Below are positions 24,886-32,791 of a DNA stretch of 37,614 nt, piece by piece. Source of the stretch: Arthrobacter sp. SDTb3-6. GTDB lineage: Bacteria; Actinomycetota; Actinomycetes; Actinomycetales; Micrococcaceae. The DNA is taken from NCBI RefSeq assembly GCF_013376095.1, contig NZ_JAAMFN010000038.1:1-37614 (forward strand), read 5' to 3'. The notes beneath the pieces were generated by a model. The model worked only from the letters and a program-made list of their open reading frames with translations, did no database searches and was not told where the DNA came from. The position numbers were made by a program, and so were the translations under genes. The first letter of the stretch is position 1. Each line of letters opens with the position of its first letter.

Positions 24886-27018
24886 ATGGACATGAAGACC
24901 ATAATTGAAACCGTCCCGAGCTACATCGAGGATGCGTGGTGGACCCCGGCCGACGGCGCCAGGTCAACTGACGCGCGCGACGCCAGCACCGGCGAGGTGC
25001 TTGCGCGGGTGTCGGCCGAGGGGCTGGACCTGGCCGCTGCCGTCCGGCACGGCCGGACCGTGGGACAGGCCTCGCTTGGCAAGCTCACCATCCACGAACG
25101 GGCCCTGAAGCTGCGCGAACTGGCCCAGTACCTCAACGGCCGCCGCGAGGAACTGTATGAAGTCTCCGCCCGGACGGGCGCCACCAAGATCGACTCGATG
25201 GTGGACATTGACGGCGGGATCGGGGTGCTGTTCACCTTCTCCTCCAAAGGCCGGCGCGAACTGCCCAACGCCAACGTCATTGTGGACGGCCCGGCCGAGC
25301 CGCTCTCCAAGGACGGCTCGTTCCTGGGCGGGCACATCTACACACGCATCCCCGGCGTTGCCGTGCAGATCAACGCCTTCAACTTCCCCGTCTGGGGCAT
25401 GCTGGAGAAGTTTGCGCCCGCCTTCATCGCCGGGGTGCCCACCATCGTCAAGCCGGCCACGCCCAGCGGCTACCTGGCCGAAGCCGCCGTGCGCGCCATC
25501 GTGGAATCCGGCATCCTGCCCGCCGGTTCGCTGCAGCTGGTCTCCGGCTCCGCCCGCACCCTGCTCGACGGGCTGGACTACCGGGACATGGTCTCCTTCA
25601 CCGGCTCCGCCAGCACGGCGAACCTGCTGAAGAACCACCCCAACGTGGCCCGTGGCGGGCTCCGATTCACCGCTGAAACCGACTCGCTCAACGCCGCGAT
25701 CCTGGGCCCCGACGCCGTCCCCGGCACGCCGGAGTTCGACGCCTTCATCAAGTCGGTCGTTACGGAAATGACGGTCAAGGCGGGGCAAAAGTGCACCTCC
25801 ATCCGCCGCACCATCGTCCCCAACGAGCTGCGCCAGGCCGTCATCGACGCCATCGGCGCGCGGATCAGCCAGCGGGTGGTGGTGGGGGACCCCCGCGCCG
25901 ACGGCGTCACCATGGGCGCCCTCGCCTCGCTGGAGCAGCTCGCGGACGTCCGGGCCGCCGTCGAGTCCATGATCGCCGCCGGCGGCGAGCTGGCCTATGG
26001 CAGCCTTGACGCGCCGGCCGTGACGCGCGCCGACGGGACCGTGGCCGCCGTCGCAGATGGCGCGTTCATGTCCCCGGTGCTGCTGAACTGGGCCGACGCC
26101 GAGGCCCCCGAAGTCCACGGGCTGGAGGCGTTCGGCCCGGTCACCAGCGTGATTGGCTATGACACGCACGACGGCGGCGATGTGTCCGAGGCTGTCCGGC
26201 TCGCCGCGCTCGGCGCCGGGTCCCTCGTGGCCACCGTGTGCACCAACGATCCCGAGGTAGCCCGTCAGCTGGTGACCGGCATCGCCGCCCACCACGGCCG
26301 CGTCCTGGTGCTTAACCGGGAGGACGCGCGCACCTCCACCGGCCACGGCTCGCCGGTGCCGCACCTGGTCCACGGCGGGCCCGGCCGTGCCGGCGGCGGC
26401 GAGGAGCTGGGCGGGATCCGCTCCGTCAAGCACCACATGCAGCGTACGGCCATCCAGGGCTCGCCCAACATGCTCACTGCCGTGACCGGCGTGTGGCACA
26501 CAGGGGCGGACCGGGTCATAGCAGGCTCGGCTGAGTTTGGCGGCGTGGCAGGGGCGGTGCACCCCTTCCGGAAGTCGCTTGCCGAGCTGCACATTGGCGA
26601 CGCGTTTGCCTCCGGGCTGCGGCAGGTCACGCTGGAGGACATCACGGCGTTTGCCAACTCCACCGGGGACACCTTCTACGCCCACACGAACGCCGCGGCC
26701 GCTGAAAAGAACCCGTTCTTCCCGGGCATTGTGGCGCACGGCTACCTGCTGGTCGCCTGGGCCGCCGGGCTGTTCGTGGAGCCCGCCCCGGGCCCCGTGC
26801 TGGCCAACTACGGGCTGGAAAACCTGCGCTTCATCACCCCGGTGGCGGCGGGGGACTCCATCCGCGTGACCCTGACGGCCAAGAAGATCACCCCGCGCGT
26901 AACCGACGAGTACGGCGAGGTGTGCTGGGACGCGATCCTGCACAACCAGAACGGCGAGACCGTGGCCACCTACGACGTGCTGACCCTCGTGGAGAAGGAA
27001 GACACCCTCTACAAATAA
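24886..27018 (+). CDS. paaZ: Bifunctional oxepin-CoA hydrolase / semialdehyde dehydrogenase
   Basis: A 710-residue fusion like E. coli PaaZ (681). Residues 1-530 are an aldehyde dehydrogenase domain with E264 in FTAETDSLNAAIL and nucleophile C303 in VKAGQKCTSIRR. Residues 565-700 form a MaoC-like hydratase with D595 and H600 in TGDTFYAHTN, followed by NPFFPGIVAHGYLLVAWAAG. It opens the oxepin-CoA ring and at once oxidises the reactive aldehyde to 3-oxo-5,6-didehydrosuberyl-CoA. GAGGG (24875-24879) serves ATG 24886. Both active sites look complete, so the pathway should not leak to the dead-end cyclic product expected when the dehydrogenase half is missing. It is the last gene of its operon and is followed by a long inverted repeat. 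Confidence 0.96.
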   Translation: MDMKTIIETVPSYIEDAWWTPADGARSTDARDASTGEVLARVSAEGLDLAAAVRHGRTVGQASLGKLTIHERALKLRELAQYLNGRREELYEVSARTGATKIDSMVDIDGGIGVLFTFSSKGRRELPNANVIVDGPAEPLSKDGSFLGGHIYTRIPGVAVQINAFNFPVWGMLEKFAPAFIAGVPTIVKPATPSGYLAEAAVRAIVESGILPAGSLQLVSGSARTLLDGLDYRDMVSFTGSASTANLLKNHPNVARGGLRFTAETDSLNAAILGPDAVPGTPEFDAFIKSVVTEMTVKAGQKCTSIRRTIVPNELRQAVIDAIGARISQRVVVGDPRADGVTMGALASLEQLADVRAAVESMIAAGGELAYGSLDAPAVTRADGTVAAVADGAFMSPVLLNWADAEAPEVHGLEAFGPVTSVIGYDTHDGGDVSEAVRLAALGAGSLVATVCTNDPEVARQLVTGIAAHHGRVLVLNREDARTSTGHGSPVPHLVHGGPGRAGGGEELGGIRSVKHHMQRTAIQGSPNMLTAVTGVWHTGADRVIAGSAEFGGVAGAVHPFRKSLAELHIGDAFASGLRQVTLEDITAFANSTGDTFYAHTNAAAAEKNPFFPGIVAHGYLLVAWAAGLFVEPAPGPVLANYGLENLRFITPVAAGDSIRVTLTAKKITPRVTDEYGEVCWDAILHNQNGETVATYDVLTLVEKEDTLYK

Positions 27019-27029
27019 CCCCGCAGTGA

Positions 27030-27102
27030 CAAGTAGGTCGCAGTAGTTCCAAGAATGGGCCCCGCGAAAGCGGTTGCCATCGCAACTACTGCGACCTACT
27101 TG
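27030..27102. repeat. Perfect 19-bp inverted repeat with 35-nt loop
   Basis: CAAGTAGGTCGCAGTAGTT (27030-27048) and its exact reverse complement (27084-27102) enclose 35 nt that contain a smaller potential GCGAAAGC hairpin. It fills the gap between the converging paaZ and DUF427 genes, so it could act as a two-way terminator. The arm is less GC-rich than its surroundings and looks like a dispersed intergenic element of the genus rather than a conventional terminator; this is an inference. Confidence 0.8.
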
Positions 27103-27114
27103 GGGTGGGGGAGC

Positions 27115-27879
27115 CTACACTTCCCTCACCTGCACCAGGTTGTCGTAGAAGCTCACGTAGCCGGCGATTTCCGCGGCGGGCGCCAGCGGTTCCTGGTAGC
27201 TCCAGGCCACGTCCTCACCGGACCCGCCGGCCAGGCGCCAGTAGCCCGCCGCGCCCTTGTAGGGGCACAGCGTCACTGAATCCGTGGCAATCAGCTGGTC
27301 CCAGTTGACGTCCGCGGGCGGCAGGTAGACCCGCTCCGCCAGGCCCGTTTCAAACACCATGACCGGCGCCGCGGATTCAGCCAGCACCAGCCCGGCGTTG
27401 CTGACCATGACGTGCCGGGCGCTGTGGCGGATGTCCACCCGGTGGAAGGGGTCGCGCGGGTGGGACTGGACGGCGTCGTCCTCCTCCAGCCAGCTGAAGG
27501 CATTCGGGTCGAACGCCACGTAGCCGGCCAGGTCCAGGTCCCCGAGCTCAAACGCCGCCCCTGCCGCGCTCTGCCCTCCGGCGGAGACGTCCAGCGCCTT
27601 GCCGGGCGTGCTGTGCCGGGCAAAGGGGATGCCGGGGTGCAGCACCGCGGGCGCTTCGGGGCTGTGCGCCGGGGGAGCGGCAGGGCTCAGGACGCCCACG
27701 ACGTCGTTGGCCGGCACCGCGTAGCACGGCACCACCCGCCGGGGTTCCCAAAGCACCACGGCGCTGCGGGAATCGAGCACGGGCCGGTCCCCGAGCAGGG
27801 CGCGGATGCGCTTGGTGGTGGGTTCGTAGCGGAGTTCGCCCGAGAGCGCCCGCAGGGAGTCGGAAATTTTGGTGGCCAT
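27115..27879 (-). CDS. DUF427-domain protein
   Basis: A 254-residue protein that looks like two DUF427 units in tandem. The first half has VVLWEPRRVVPCYAVPANDVV; the second has RVYLPPADVNWDQL, LCPYKGAAGYWRL and VAWSYQEPLAPAAEIAGYV, the CPYKGxAxYW and W-Y-P signatures of the family. DUF427 proteins are widespread in actinobacteria and have no agreed function. The gene lies inside the phenylacetate cluster between paaZ (converging) and the TetR regulator (same strand, about 45 nt upstream), so it could be co-transcribed with the regulator. There is no catalytic assignment to make. Confidence 0.85.
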   Translation of the reverse strand: MATKISDSLRALSGELRYEPTTKRIRALLGDRPVLDSRSAVVLWEPRRVVPCYAVPANDVVGVLSPAAPPAHSPEAPAVLHPGIPFARHSTPGKALDVSAGGQSAAGAAFELGDLDLAGYVAFDPNAFSWLEEDDAVQSHPRDPFHRVDIRHSARHVMVSNAGLVLAESAAPVMVFETGLAERVYLPPADVNWDQLIATDSVTLCPYKGAAGYWRLAGGSGEDVAWSYQEPLAPAAEIAGYVSFYDNLVQVREV

Positions 27880-27924
27880 GCCTAAATCGTGCGCCCGCCG
27901 CGGGGCGCAGTCAACGCACGGGCG

Positions 27925-28539
27925 TTACTTGTGCAGGCCCTGGAAGGACATGGTGATGACGTCGTCGGCCAGCCTGGCGGCGGAGAGCGCCCCGCCGGGC
28001 TTGTACCACTCCACGATGGAGTTGATGGTGCCAAAGAGCAGGCGGGTGATGGTGCCGGGGGCGATGTCGGTGCGCAGCGAGCCCTCCTGCTGGGCCGCCG
28101 AGACCAGCCCGGTGATGGTGCGGTCGAACACGCGGCGCCGGGCCAGGGCCTCGCGCTCCATCTCCGTGTTCCCGCGCAGGCGCAACAGCAGCGTGACAAA
28201 CGGCAGCCTCGCCACCAGCACCCCGATCGTCCCCCGGAGCACAAACTCAAGGCGGGCGTCGGGCGCGCCGGTCGTGGCGCCGTCGAGCGTCAGGACGCCC
28301 TCCAGGCCGCCCAGGGCCTCCTCCAGCGCCAGCCGGAGCAGGTCCTCCTTGGACGGGACATGGTGGTAGATGGCGGATTTGGAGATGCCCAGGTGCTCGG
28401 CCAGGATGCCCATTGACGTGGCCTCGTAGCCGTGTTTGTTGAAGACGTCCACGGCAACCCGCAGCACCGACTGCTGGTCGTAGCCGGGCCGCCCCCGCTT
28501 GGACGAGGCGGCTTGGGTGGCGGGGGCGGTATGGGGCAT
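27925..28539 (-). CDS. paaR: TetR-family regulator of phenylacetate genes
   Basis: A 204-residue TetR regulator. The N-terminal helix-turn-helix is TSMGILAEHLGISKSAIYHH followed by VPSKEDLLRLALEE; the rest is the helical ligand-binding domain. Its place between paaZ and paaK and the two matching operators make it the likely repressor, probably released by phenylacetyl-CoA as known for PaaR/PaaX systems. I chose ATG 28539, which follows AGGAACC and starts 12 residues before KRGRPGYD; longer readings run into the paaK terminator hairpin. The symbol is based on context. No operator resembling the paa sites was found at its own start, so autoregulation is not evident. Confidence 0.85.
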   Translation of the reverse strand: MPHTAPATQAASSKRGRPGYDQQSVLRVAVDVFNKHGYEATSMGILAEHLGISKSAIYHHVPSKEDLLRLALEEALGGLEGVLTLDGATTGAPDARLEFVLRGTIGVLVARLPFVTLLLRLRGNTEMEREALARRRVFDRTITGLVSAAQQEGSLRTDIAPGTITRLLFGTINSIVEWYKPGGALSAARLADDVITMSFQGLHK

Positions 28540-28556
28540 GGTTCCTAGTTTCTCAC

Positions 28557-28609
28557 GGTCCTGCGGCCCTCCCGGCGCACAGGCATGTGCCGGGAGGGGC
28601 CGCAGGACC
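28557..28609 (-). terminator. Long GC-rich hairpin after paaK
   Basis: Arms GGTCCTGCGGCCCTCCCGGC (28557-28576, then GCAC) and GTGCCGGGAGGGGCCGCAGG (28587-28606, then ACC) pair over about 22 bp with two single-base bulges and a 6-nt loop. It begins 7 nt beyond the paaK stop on the minus strand and separates paaI-paaK from the regulator gene. There is no clear T-run, as is common in actinobacterial terminators. Confidence 0.75.
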
Positions 28610-28616
28610 TCGGCGG

Positions 28617-29933
28617 TCAGGGCTTGGGGCGGTTGTCGAAGATGCGGCGCAGCTTGCCGTTGGAGCGTTCCAGCGATCCGGGCTCGACGACGTCGATGGT
28701 GCACGAGGACCCCACGTGGATCTTGATCTGCGACTTCAGCGCCAGCGCGGCGGCTGCGCGGTCCTCGGGCGTGGTGTTTTCGCGCGGTTCGATGTGGATG
28801 GTCATGGCATCCATGCGGCCGCTGCGGGTCAGTTCCAGCTGGAAGTGCGGGCTGAGCGCGGGGATGCGCAGCGCGATCTCCTCGATCTGCGAGGGGAACA
28901 TGTTCACCCCGCGCAGGATGATCATGTCATCGCTGCGGCCGGTGATCCGGGCCATCCGGCGCATGGACGGGCGGGCCGTCCCCGGCAGCAGGCTGGAGAG
29001 GTCCTTGGTCCGGTAGCGGATGATCGGCAGCGCCTCCTTGGTGAGGGAGGTGAACACCAGCTCGCCCTTGTGCCCGTCGGGCAGCACCGTGGTGTGGTCA
29101 AAGGGGTCGATGATCTCCGGGCGGAAGTGGTCCTCCCAGATGTGGTTGCCGTCCTTGGTCTCCACTGATTCACCGGCGACGCCGGGGCCCATGACCTCGG
29201 AGAGTCCGTAGATGTCGCAGGCGTCCACCCCGAGTCCCTGCTCCAGTTCCTTGCGCATCTCCTCCGTCCACGGCTCGGCGCCGCACACGGCAAACTTCAG
29301 CGAGGTCGCGCGCGGGTCGATGCCGCGGTGGACCATGGCGTCCATGATGGTCAGCAGGTAGGTGGGCGTACACATGATGGCGTCGGGCTTGAAGTCCTGG
29401 ATCAGCTGTATCTGCTTTTCCGTCTGTCCGCCGGACATGGGGATGACGGTGGTGCCCAGGGCCTCCGCACCGTAGTGCGCGCCCAGTCCGCCGGTGAACA
29501 GGCCGTAGCCGTAGGCCACGTGCACCTTCATGCCGGGCCGGACGCCGGAGGCGCGCATGGAGCGGGCCACGAGCGAGGCCCACACGTCGAGGTCGTTCTG
29601 GGTGTAGCCCACCACGGTGGGCCGGCCGGTGGTGCCGGAGCTGGCGTGGATGCGCACCACCTCGTTCTGCGGCACGGCGAACATGCCGAAGGGGTACTCC
29701 TGGCGCAGGTCCTCCTTCGTGGTGTACGGGAACTGGGCCAGGTCGGAAAGTTCCTTGAGGTCCTGCGGGTGGACGCCGGCTTCGTCGAACTTGCGCTTGT
29801 ACAGCGGCACGCGGTTGTAGGCGTAGGCAACGGTGTCCTTGAGCCGTGCGAGCTGCAGGGCCTCCAGTTCGTCGCGGCTCATGAGCTCCGCGGCGTCGAG
29901 CCGGGAAGGGTCCTTCTGGGTGGTTTCGGTCAT
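28617..29933 (-). CDS. paaK: Phenylacetate-CoA ligase
   Basis: A 438-residue AMP-forming ligase that activates phenylacetate to phenylacetyl-CoA with ATP, the entry step of the pathway and the source of the inducer. Signatures are HASSGTTGRPTVVGYTQNDL (phosphate-binding loop), YGLSEVMGPGVAGE, RYRTKDLSSLLPG, ILRGVNMFPSQIEE and NGKLRRIFDNRPKP, which includes the C-terminal lysine region used in adenylation. The length matches PaaK (about 437). The start lies 14 nt after paaI, with GAAAGG about 10 nt upstream. A hairpin follows the stop. It is the second gene of the minus-strand paaI-paaK unit. Confidence 0.97.
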   Translation of the reverse strand: MTETTQKDPSRLDAAELMSRDELEALQLARLKDTVAYAYNRVPLYKRKFDEAGVHPQDLKELSDLAQFPYTTKEDLRQEYPFGMFAVPQNEVVRIHASSGTTGRPTVVGYTQNDLDVWASLVARSMRASGVRPGMKVHVAYGYGLFTGGLGAHYGAEALGTTVIPMSGGQTEKQIQLIQDFKPDAIMCTPTYLLTIMDAMVHRGIDPRATSLKFAVCGAEPWTEEMRKELEQGLGVDACDIYGLSEVMGPGVAGESVETKDGNHIWEDHFRPEIIDPFDHTTVLPDGHKGELVFTSLTKEALPIIRYRTKDLSSLLPGTARPSMRRMARITGRSDDMIILRGVNMFPSQIEEIALRIPALSPHFQLELTRSGRMDAMTIHIEPRENTTPEDRAAAALALKSQIKIHVGSSCTIDVVEPGSLERSNGKLRRIFDNRPKP

Positions 29934-29947
29934 CGTGGGCGGACCTT

Positions 29948-30385
29948 TCAGTTCGTGTTTTTGCTGGGGATGGTCCGGCTGCGTCCGCGGAATTCGGCCA
30001 CGACGGTGGTGGTGCCGCCGTCCTCGGCCAGGACCTGGACGTCATACAGCCCGCTGCGGCCCTGCTGCTGGCGGCGGTTGGCGACGGCGGTGAGCCGCTG
30101 GCCTGCGCGGGTGGGCGCCATGAAGTTGACGTCCGCGCCGGAGGCCACCGTGACAAAGCCGTCGTGGCCGTGGGCGGAGTTGCAGGCCAAGGCGAAGGCG
30201 GTGTCGGCGAAGGCGAAAATCATGCCGCCGTGGGTGATGCCGAAGCCGTTCATCATCTCCGGGCGGAGGGTCATCTCAATGGTGGCGTGGCCGTCGTCGA
30301 GCCCCAGCACCTCGATGCCCAGCCACTCGGACGCATAGTCATTCAAAAGGATCGGGTGCTGTGCCCCGGCGTCGATGGACGCCAT
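29948..30385 (-). CDS. paaI: Hot-dog fold thioesterase PaaI
   Basis: A 145-residue PaaI-type thioesterase. The active-site segment is GFGITHGGMIFAFADTAFAL, with the HGG turn and the catalytic Asp in FADTAFA; VTVASGADVNFMAPTRAGQR is the second conserved stretch. PaaI removes CoA from hydroxylated phenylacetyl-CoA intermediates and so relieves CoA trapping when the pathway stalls. The ATG at 30385 has GAGGAG about 7 nt upstream on the minus strand. It is the first gene of the minus-strand unit, divergent from paaA, and a degenerate operator lies just in front of it. Confidence 0.93.
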   Translation of the reverse strand: MASIDAGAQHPILLNDYASEWLGIEVLGLDDGHATIEMTLRPEMMNGFGITHGGMIFAFADTAFALACNSAHGHDGFVTVASGADVNFMAPTRAGQRLTAVANRRQQQGRSGLYDVQVLAEDGGTTTVVAEFRGRSRTIPSKNTN

Positions 30386-30407
30386 GTGTCGCTCCTCACG
30401 TTATCTA

Positions 30408-30425
30408 ACCGAATGTTCATTAGGT
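30408..30425. promoter_or_regulatory. Candidate operator before paaI-paaK, site C
   Basis: ACCGAATGTTCATTAGGT forms an imperfect inverted repeat (ACCGAATG / CATTAGGT, 7 of 8 paired). Its first 14 bases match the reverse strand of site B (ACCGACCGTTCGTT) at 11 positions. It lies about 23 nt before the paaI start. It may be a weaker site for the same regulator or a site for another TetR protein. Confidence 0.5.
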
Positions 30426-30467
30426 AATACCCTGGGGCCCTGTTCTGTCAATCTGCAAAAATTGCGA

Positions 30468-30496
30468 TTGACGAGGTGCCCGTCACATTATATCCT
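30468..30496 (+). promoter_or_regulatory. Promoter of the paaABCDE-G operon
   Basis: TTGACG (30468-30473) and TATCCT (30491-30496) are spaced by exactly 17 nt, a good sigma-70-type promoter. The operator begins at the next base, so a bound repressor would cover the start point. The paaA ATG is 47 nt downstream of the -10. Confidence 0.7.
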
Positions 30497-30515
30497 GAAC
30501 GAACGGTCGGTAAAT
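30497..30515. promoter_or_regulatory. Paa regulator operator, site B
   Basis: GAACGAACGGTCGGTAAAT is identical to site A (21835-21853) at 18 of 19 positions, although the surrounding sequence differs. The inverted core ACCGACCGTTCGTT fits the PaaR pattern of related actinobacteria. It directly follows the -10 element of the paaA promoter. Confidence 0.78.
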
Positions 30516-30543
30516 AATGTCGGCACCACATCGAGGAGTTGCC

Positions 30544-31593
30544 ATGGCACGGAACGTGCAGCCGGCGGGCCAGCCCGCCCCCCAGAACCCCGCTTCCAAC
30601 GGCACGGCCCAGGCCCCCGCCGTTGTTCTGTCCCCGGAGGACATCGCGGGGCAGGAAAACTTTGATGCGATCATCGCCAAGGATTCCCGCGTGGAGCCCA
30701 AGGACTGGATGCCTGAGGCGTACCGCCGTTCACTGGTGCGCCAGATTTCCCAGCACGCGCACTCGGAGATCATCGGCATGCAGCCGGAGGCCAACTGGAT
30801 CACCCGCGCCCCGAGCCTGAAGCGCAAGTCCATCCTGATGGCGAAGGTCCAGGACGAGGCCGGCCACGGACTGTACCTTTACTCCGCGGCGGAGACGCTG
30901 GGCACCACGCGTGACGACATGATGGACGCCCTGGTGGCCGGCAAGGCCCGCTATTCCTCCATCTTCAACTACCCCACCGTGACGTGGGCGGACATGGGCG
31001 CCATCGGCTGGATGGTGGACGGCGCCGCCATCTGCAACCAGGTGCCGCTGTGCCGCGCCTCCTACGGCCCCTACGGACGGGCCATGGTGCGCGTGTGCAA
31101 GGAGGAGTCCTTCCACCAGCGCCAGGGCTTTGAGATCCTGCTGGAACTGGCCAACGGCACCCCGGAGCAGCGTGAGATGGCGCAGAACGCCGTCAACCGC
31201 TGGTACGCGCCGTCCCTGATGATGTTCGGCCCGCCGGACGACAATTCCCCCAACTCCAAGCAGTCCATGGCCTGGAACATCAAGCGCTTCAGCAACGACG
31301 AGCTCCGCTCCCGCTTTGTGGGGATGCTCGCCGAGCAGGTGAAGGTCCTGGGCCTGACCCTGCCCGATGACGAGGTCCGCTTCAACGAGGACACCAAAAA
31401 GTGGGAGCACGGCCCGCTGGACTGGGCGGAATTCAAGGAAGTCCTGGCCGGCCGCGGCCCCTGCAACGCCCAGCGCCTGGAGCGCCGCCGCTCCGCCCAC
31501 GAGGACGGCGCCTGGGTCCGCGAGGCCGCCGCAGCCTACGCGGCCAAGCAGGCCGCCAAGCAGTCCACGAACGCACAGAAAGCAGCAGCCTAG
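30544..31593 (+). CDS. paaA: Phenylacetyl-CoA epoxidase catalytic subunit A
   Basis: A 349-residue diiron oxygenase subunit that forms the 1,2-epoxide of phenylacetyl-CoA with O2. The ferritin-like helices show [30 protein letters not shown] (E..H pair) and [13 protein letters not shown] (second E..H pair), which supply the two-iron ligands. It is about 40 residues longer than E. coli PaaA (309), with a Pro/Ala-rich N-terminus ([20 protein letters not shown]) and an Ala/Lys-rich C-terminus. GAGGAG (30533-30538) lies 5 nt before ATG 30544, which I prefer to the in-frame ATG at 30517 that overlaps the operator region. It is the first gene of the paaABCDE-G operon. Confidence 0.97.
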   Translation: MARNVQPAGQPAPQNPASNGTAQAPAVVLSPEDIAGQENFDAIIAKDSRVEPKDWMPEAYRRSLVRQISQHAHSEIIGMQPEANWITRAPSLKRKSILMAKVQDEAGHGLYLYSAAETLGTTRDDMMDALVAGKARYSSIFNYPTVTWADMGAIGWMVDGAAICNQVPLCRASYGPYGRAMVRVCKEESFHQRQGFEILLELANGTPEQREMAQNAVNRWYAPSLMMFGPPDDNSPNSKQSMAWNIKRFSNDELRSRFVGMLAEQVKVLGLTLPDDEVRFNEDTKKWEHGPLDWAEFKEVLAGRGPCNAQRLERRRSAHEDGAWVREAAAAYAAKQAAKQSTNAQKAAA

Positions 31594-31595
31594 AC

Positions 31596-31928
31596 ATGAC
31601 TGAAGCAACGTCACCCGAAAGCACGACGCCGGACCCCGCCGAAGGCGCGCACCGCTGGCCCCTGTGGGAGGTCTTTGTGCGCTCCAGCCGCGGCCTGAGC
31701 CACGTGCATGCCGGCTCCCTGCACGCGCCGGACGCCGCCATGGCGCTGCGCAACGCCCGTGACCTGTACACCCGCCGCAACGAGGGCGTCTCCATCTGGG
31801 TGGTCCCCTCCGACGCCATCGCCGCCTCGGACCCGGACTCCAAGGGCTCCTTCTTTGAATCCCCGCAGGGCAAGGACTACCGGCACGCCACCTACTACAC
31901 GAAGAGCGAAGGAGTGAAGCACCTGTGA
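31596..31928 (+). CDS. paaB: Phenylacetyl-CoA epoxidase subunit B
   Basis: A 110-residue small structural subunit of the epoxidase; it bridges PaaA-PaaC pairs in the complex and has no active site. WPLWEVFVRSSRGLSHVHAG and MALRNARDLYTRRNEGVSIW are the conserved family segments. It starts 2 nt after the paaA stop and its TGA overlaps the paaC GTG start. The N-terminal 20 residues form an acidic, Thr/Pro-rich extension compared with the E. coli protein (95). Confidence 0.95.
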   Translation: MTEATSPESTTPDPAEGAHRWPLWEVFVRSSRGLSHVHAGSLHAPDAAMALRNARDLYTRRNEGVSIWVVPSDAIAASDPDSKGSFFESPQGKDYRHATYYTKSEGVKHL

Positions 31929-32791
31929 CACCGGACCCGCACGACGTGGGGGCCCTGGGCGATTCCTCCGCCTCAGCCACCCGCATCACCCCCGGCTTTG
32001 CCCTCCGCCCGGAGGACATTGCACTCGCCGCCGAACAAGGCACGGCGAAGCCAAGCGAAGACGTGGCCGAATACGCGCTGCGCCTCGGCGACGACGCCCT
32101 TATCCTGGCCCAGCGCCTGGGGCACTGGATTTCCCGTGCCCCCGAGCTGGAGGAGGATGTGGCCCTGGGCAACATCGCCCTGGACCAGCTGGGCCACGCC
32201 CGTTCCTTCCTGACGTACGCCGGCGCCGCCTGGGGCAAGAGCGAGGACGATCTTGCCTACTTCCGCCGGGAGGGCGAATTCCGTTCCGCGCACCTCTTCG
32301 AACAGCCCAATGGCGACTTTGCCGCCACCATTGCCCGGCAGTTCATCGTGGCGAACTACCAGTTCCCGTTGTACCGCGAACTAGTGAAATCCAGCGATCC
32401 CATGCTGTCCGCCATCGCCGCCAAGGCCGTGAAGGAAGTGGACTACCACCTGGACCACAGCACCCAGTGGGTGCTGCGCCTGGCCGGCGGCACGGACGAG
32501 TCCCGCCGCCGCATGGAGGCCGGCCTCAACCTCATGTGGCCGTTTGTCGGCGAGCTCTTCGAGGACGACGCGCTCACCGCAAGGATCGGGGACGCCGGCG
32601 TCGTGCCGTCCAGCCTGAAGGAAGAATTTGACCGGACCACCGGCGCCATTTTGGCCGAGGCGGAACTGGACGTCCCCGGGCACCCCATGGCCACGGGCGG
32701 CGGACGGCGCGGAAACCACTCCGAGCACCTGGGCCTTGTGCTCGCGGAGATGCAGGTGCTGGCCCGCGAATTCCCCGGGGCCAGCTGGTGA
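31925..32791 (+). CDS. paaC: Phenylacetyl-CoA epoxidase subunit C
   Basis: A 288-residue ferritin-fold partner of PaaA that stabilises the catalytic subunit rather than catalysing itself. ALRLGDDALILAQRLGHWIS, DVALGNIALDQLGHARSFL and FIVANYQFPLYRELVKSSDP are family segments, and VKEVDYHLDHSTQWVLRLAG marks a later core helix. It begins with GTG at 31925 inside a GTGA overlap with paaB. The first 35 residues are an extension relative to E. coli PaaC (248). It ends in a second GTGA overlap with paaD. Confidence 0.95.
   Translation: MTPDPHDVGALGDSSASATRITPGFALRPEDIALAAEQGTAKPSEDVAEYALRLGDDALILAQRLGHWISRAPELEEDVALGNIALDQLGHARSFLTYAGAAWGKSEDDLAYFRREGEFRSAHLFEQPNGDFAATIARQFIVANYQFPLYRELVKSSDPMLSAIAAKAVKEVDYHLDHSTQWVLRLAGGTDESRRRMEAGLNLMWPFVGELFEDDALTARIGDAGVVPSSLKEEFDRTTGAILAEAELDVPGHPMATGGGRRGNHSEHLGLVLAEMQVLAREFPGASW

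Noticed and set aside
24964-26943. 659-codon open frame antisense to paaZ
   Set aside because: A shadow of paaZ; the composition is His/Gly/Val-rich with no recognisable domain.
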